Below are positions 62,751 through 64,000 of a stretch of 64,000 nucleotides of DNA, in pieces. The notes below the pieces were generated by a model. It did not search any database. It had not been told where the DNA came from and worked only from the letters and a program-made list of their open reading frames with translations. Made by a program: the position numbers and the translations under genes. The stretch's first letter is position 1. Each line of letters begins with the position of its first letter. The DNA lies in NCBI GenBank assembly GCA_013399695.1, contig VXAU01003165.1:369228-433227 (forward strand), read 5' to 3'. Source of the DNA: Formicarius rufipectus. Taxonomy: Eukaryota; Chordata; Aves; Passeriformes; Formicariidae.

Positions 62751-62886
62751 GTCACAGAGTATTCTGAGTTGGAAGGGACCCACCTGGATCATCAAAGTCC
62801 AGCTCCTTAAGTCAATGGCCCACTCAGAGATCAAACCATGACCTTGGCATTATCAGCACTTTGCTCTAACCAACTGAGCTAATCTC
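62751..62886 (-). mobile_element. tRNA-Ile-headed SINE with CR1-like tail (TguSINE1 type)
   Basis: On the minus strand the element starts with a tRNA-like head. A perfect A box TAGCTCAGTTGG lies at 62881-62870, an anticodon arm at about 62859-62846, and a decayed B box GGTTTGATCTC at 62837-62827. The head matches tRNA-Ile. A body follows (GGCCATTGACTTAAGGAGC), then a tail like the CR1 3' end (GATGATCCAGGTGGGTCCC, then TTCCAACTCAG, ending ACTCTGTGAC). Such composites use an internal RNA polymerase III promoter and are mobilised in trans by CR1 reverse transcriptase. This family is known from passerine birds, so it helps place the host. The anticodon position reads GAT rather than the AAT expected for the parental tRNA-Ile. 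The copy is near full length; target-site duplications are not evident. Confidence 0.87.
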
Positions 62887-64000
62887 AGAGTCTTCGGGCA
62901 CCAGCTATGCAAAGAGCAAAAAGGGAAGAATTGATGCTTGCTCTTAGAGAAACAACTTGACATGAGTGCCCTTGTGCTTGCTGTTTAGGCATAAAGCACT
63001 CTTCCTTGAATGACCTACAGTGCTGAACGACTGATGTAAGCAATGAAGCAGCACAGATAAATGCCATCTGCCAGACATCCATCTCCTGGCAGGCTCTTCA
63101 CCCTTCCTGCTAAACTTGGTAAACAAGGAAAGTCTTACATGGTGTTTTCTCAATGAAATTATATCAAGTGAAGAATGAGACCATGACATTTCCCACTATC
63201 CATTTAGGAGGGAATGAGGATGCAAAAGGCAGGCTTGAAGCTGTTCCAGAAAGGACTCCTAAGGGCTTGCAGCAAGCACTAGACATAAGTTTTTCTAAAG
63301 ATTAGGCACCAGGTCAGATTGCTACATCAGCAAGTGTCCATACTTCCTAAGAACACTTGTACATGCTGAAAGCATAAGCAGCAGGACAATGAGCAGCTTT
63401 GGGCACTCCTGTGGGGCTGAGGTTTTGATCCTCGTCACTGGCTACAAAGGAAGGCTCCCAGCATGGCCCCACTAGTTCCCACATCTGCTTCTGCCACTGG
63501 AAGGCAAAACATACCTGGAGATGCTGTGCAATCTAGCCAGGTGGGAGGCTGGAGGGAGTACACACACCCCAACTGAAGTGATTAGCCTGGCATTAGTGGG
63601 ATAAGGGTGGGGCAGCATCAAGTTAACAGGTAGGCCGGCAACTACAGCCTGCAGGCAGCTAAAACACATTTCAGAAAGTGTATTTTGAACACAGCTTCTC
63701 CAGCTCATCAGCTGGATGCACAATCTGAACTTCAAGATCTGACTGTCTCAGGCCCCTTCATTTTTGGTTAAATGATATTGAAAGACATTGTTGGTTCTAC
63801 AGGGCACTGTGAACTTCCTGCATAGTTGTCTGTGCCCAGCTAGAACATGGTCTCTTTTTGCACTCCTCATCTTTGCAGGGTAAGGTAGTCAAGACTCTTG
63901 TGTTGAGACTTGGAGGAATTCCAGATGGTCTCAGAAGGAGATCTCCCTTCTAGCATCCTGTAAAAAACTTCTTACTCATCTTTATGACTTATGAAAAGTA
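62887..64000. other. non-coding stretch
   Basis: Slightly GC-richer than most of the window. Open frames of 65 to 87 codons on the minus strand show no domain. No transposon recognised. Confidence 0.5.

Noticed and set aside
62827..62886. A tRNA-Ile gene on the minus strand
   Set aside because: The A box is perfect but the B box is decayed, the acceptor stem does not close, and a CR1-like tail follows. This is the head of a SINE, not a working tRNA gene.

Overview
This window looks like nuclear DNA from a bird, most likely a passerine. Three retroposon remnants support that. At 62751-62886 (minus strand) there is a composite SINE with a tRNA-Ile-like head and a CR1-like tail, the architecture known from songbirds (TguSINE1 type). 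At 48747-48822 there is a characteristic avian CR1 LINE 3' end. At about 32041-32192 there is a much older CR1 piece. The rest is AT-rich, CpG-poor, low in repeats and dotted with simple repeats, as expected of bird intergenic or intronic DNA. It is neither bacterial nor viral, so operons, ribosome binding sites and CRISPR arrays are not expected and none was seen.

I found no gene that I can name. The longest open frames (175, 139, 138 and 135 codons) are about what chance gives in 64 kb of AT-rich DNA read in six frames, and none shows a domain I recognise. A few short segments combine an open frame with plausible splice signals and are listed as low-confidence candidate exons: 2053-2134 and 20902-21047 on the minus strand; 28388-28455, 33904-34004, 49913-50265 and 62077-62284 on the plus strand. 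They do not assemble into one convincing gene. The window is therefore either a gene desert or the inside of one or more very large introns.

Layout: 1-335 is a CCTT microsatellite broken by an assembly gap. 336-8227 is plain sequence with a GC/CpG patch at 6716-7060. A long CA repeat lies at 8228-8310. 10600-11310 holds a homeodomain-motif-rich stretch followed by a stretch open in several frames. 12569-12602 is an inverted repeat. 13386-13476 is a TTTTG repeat. 22906-23540 is a GC-richer patch. 35072-35135 is an unbroken run of 64 T, next to the longest open frame, which lies on the minus strand. 37010-37620 is the most CpG-dense patch, followed by an octamer/TATA/AATAAA cluster near 37839-37901. 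56360-56960 and 57961-58160 look like conserved regulatory DNA, the second holding an inverted pair of forkhead-type sites at 58001-58043. The SINE lies near the right end.

No new biological system can be demonstrated from sequence alone. The best leads are the 64-T tract (possible retrocopy tail), the inverted forkhead pair, the CpG patch with its downstream promoter-like cluster, and the candidate exons.
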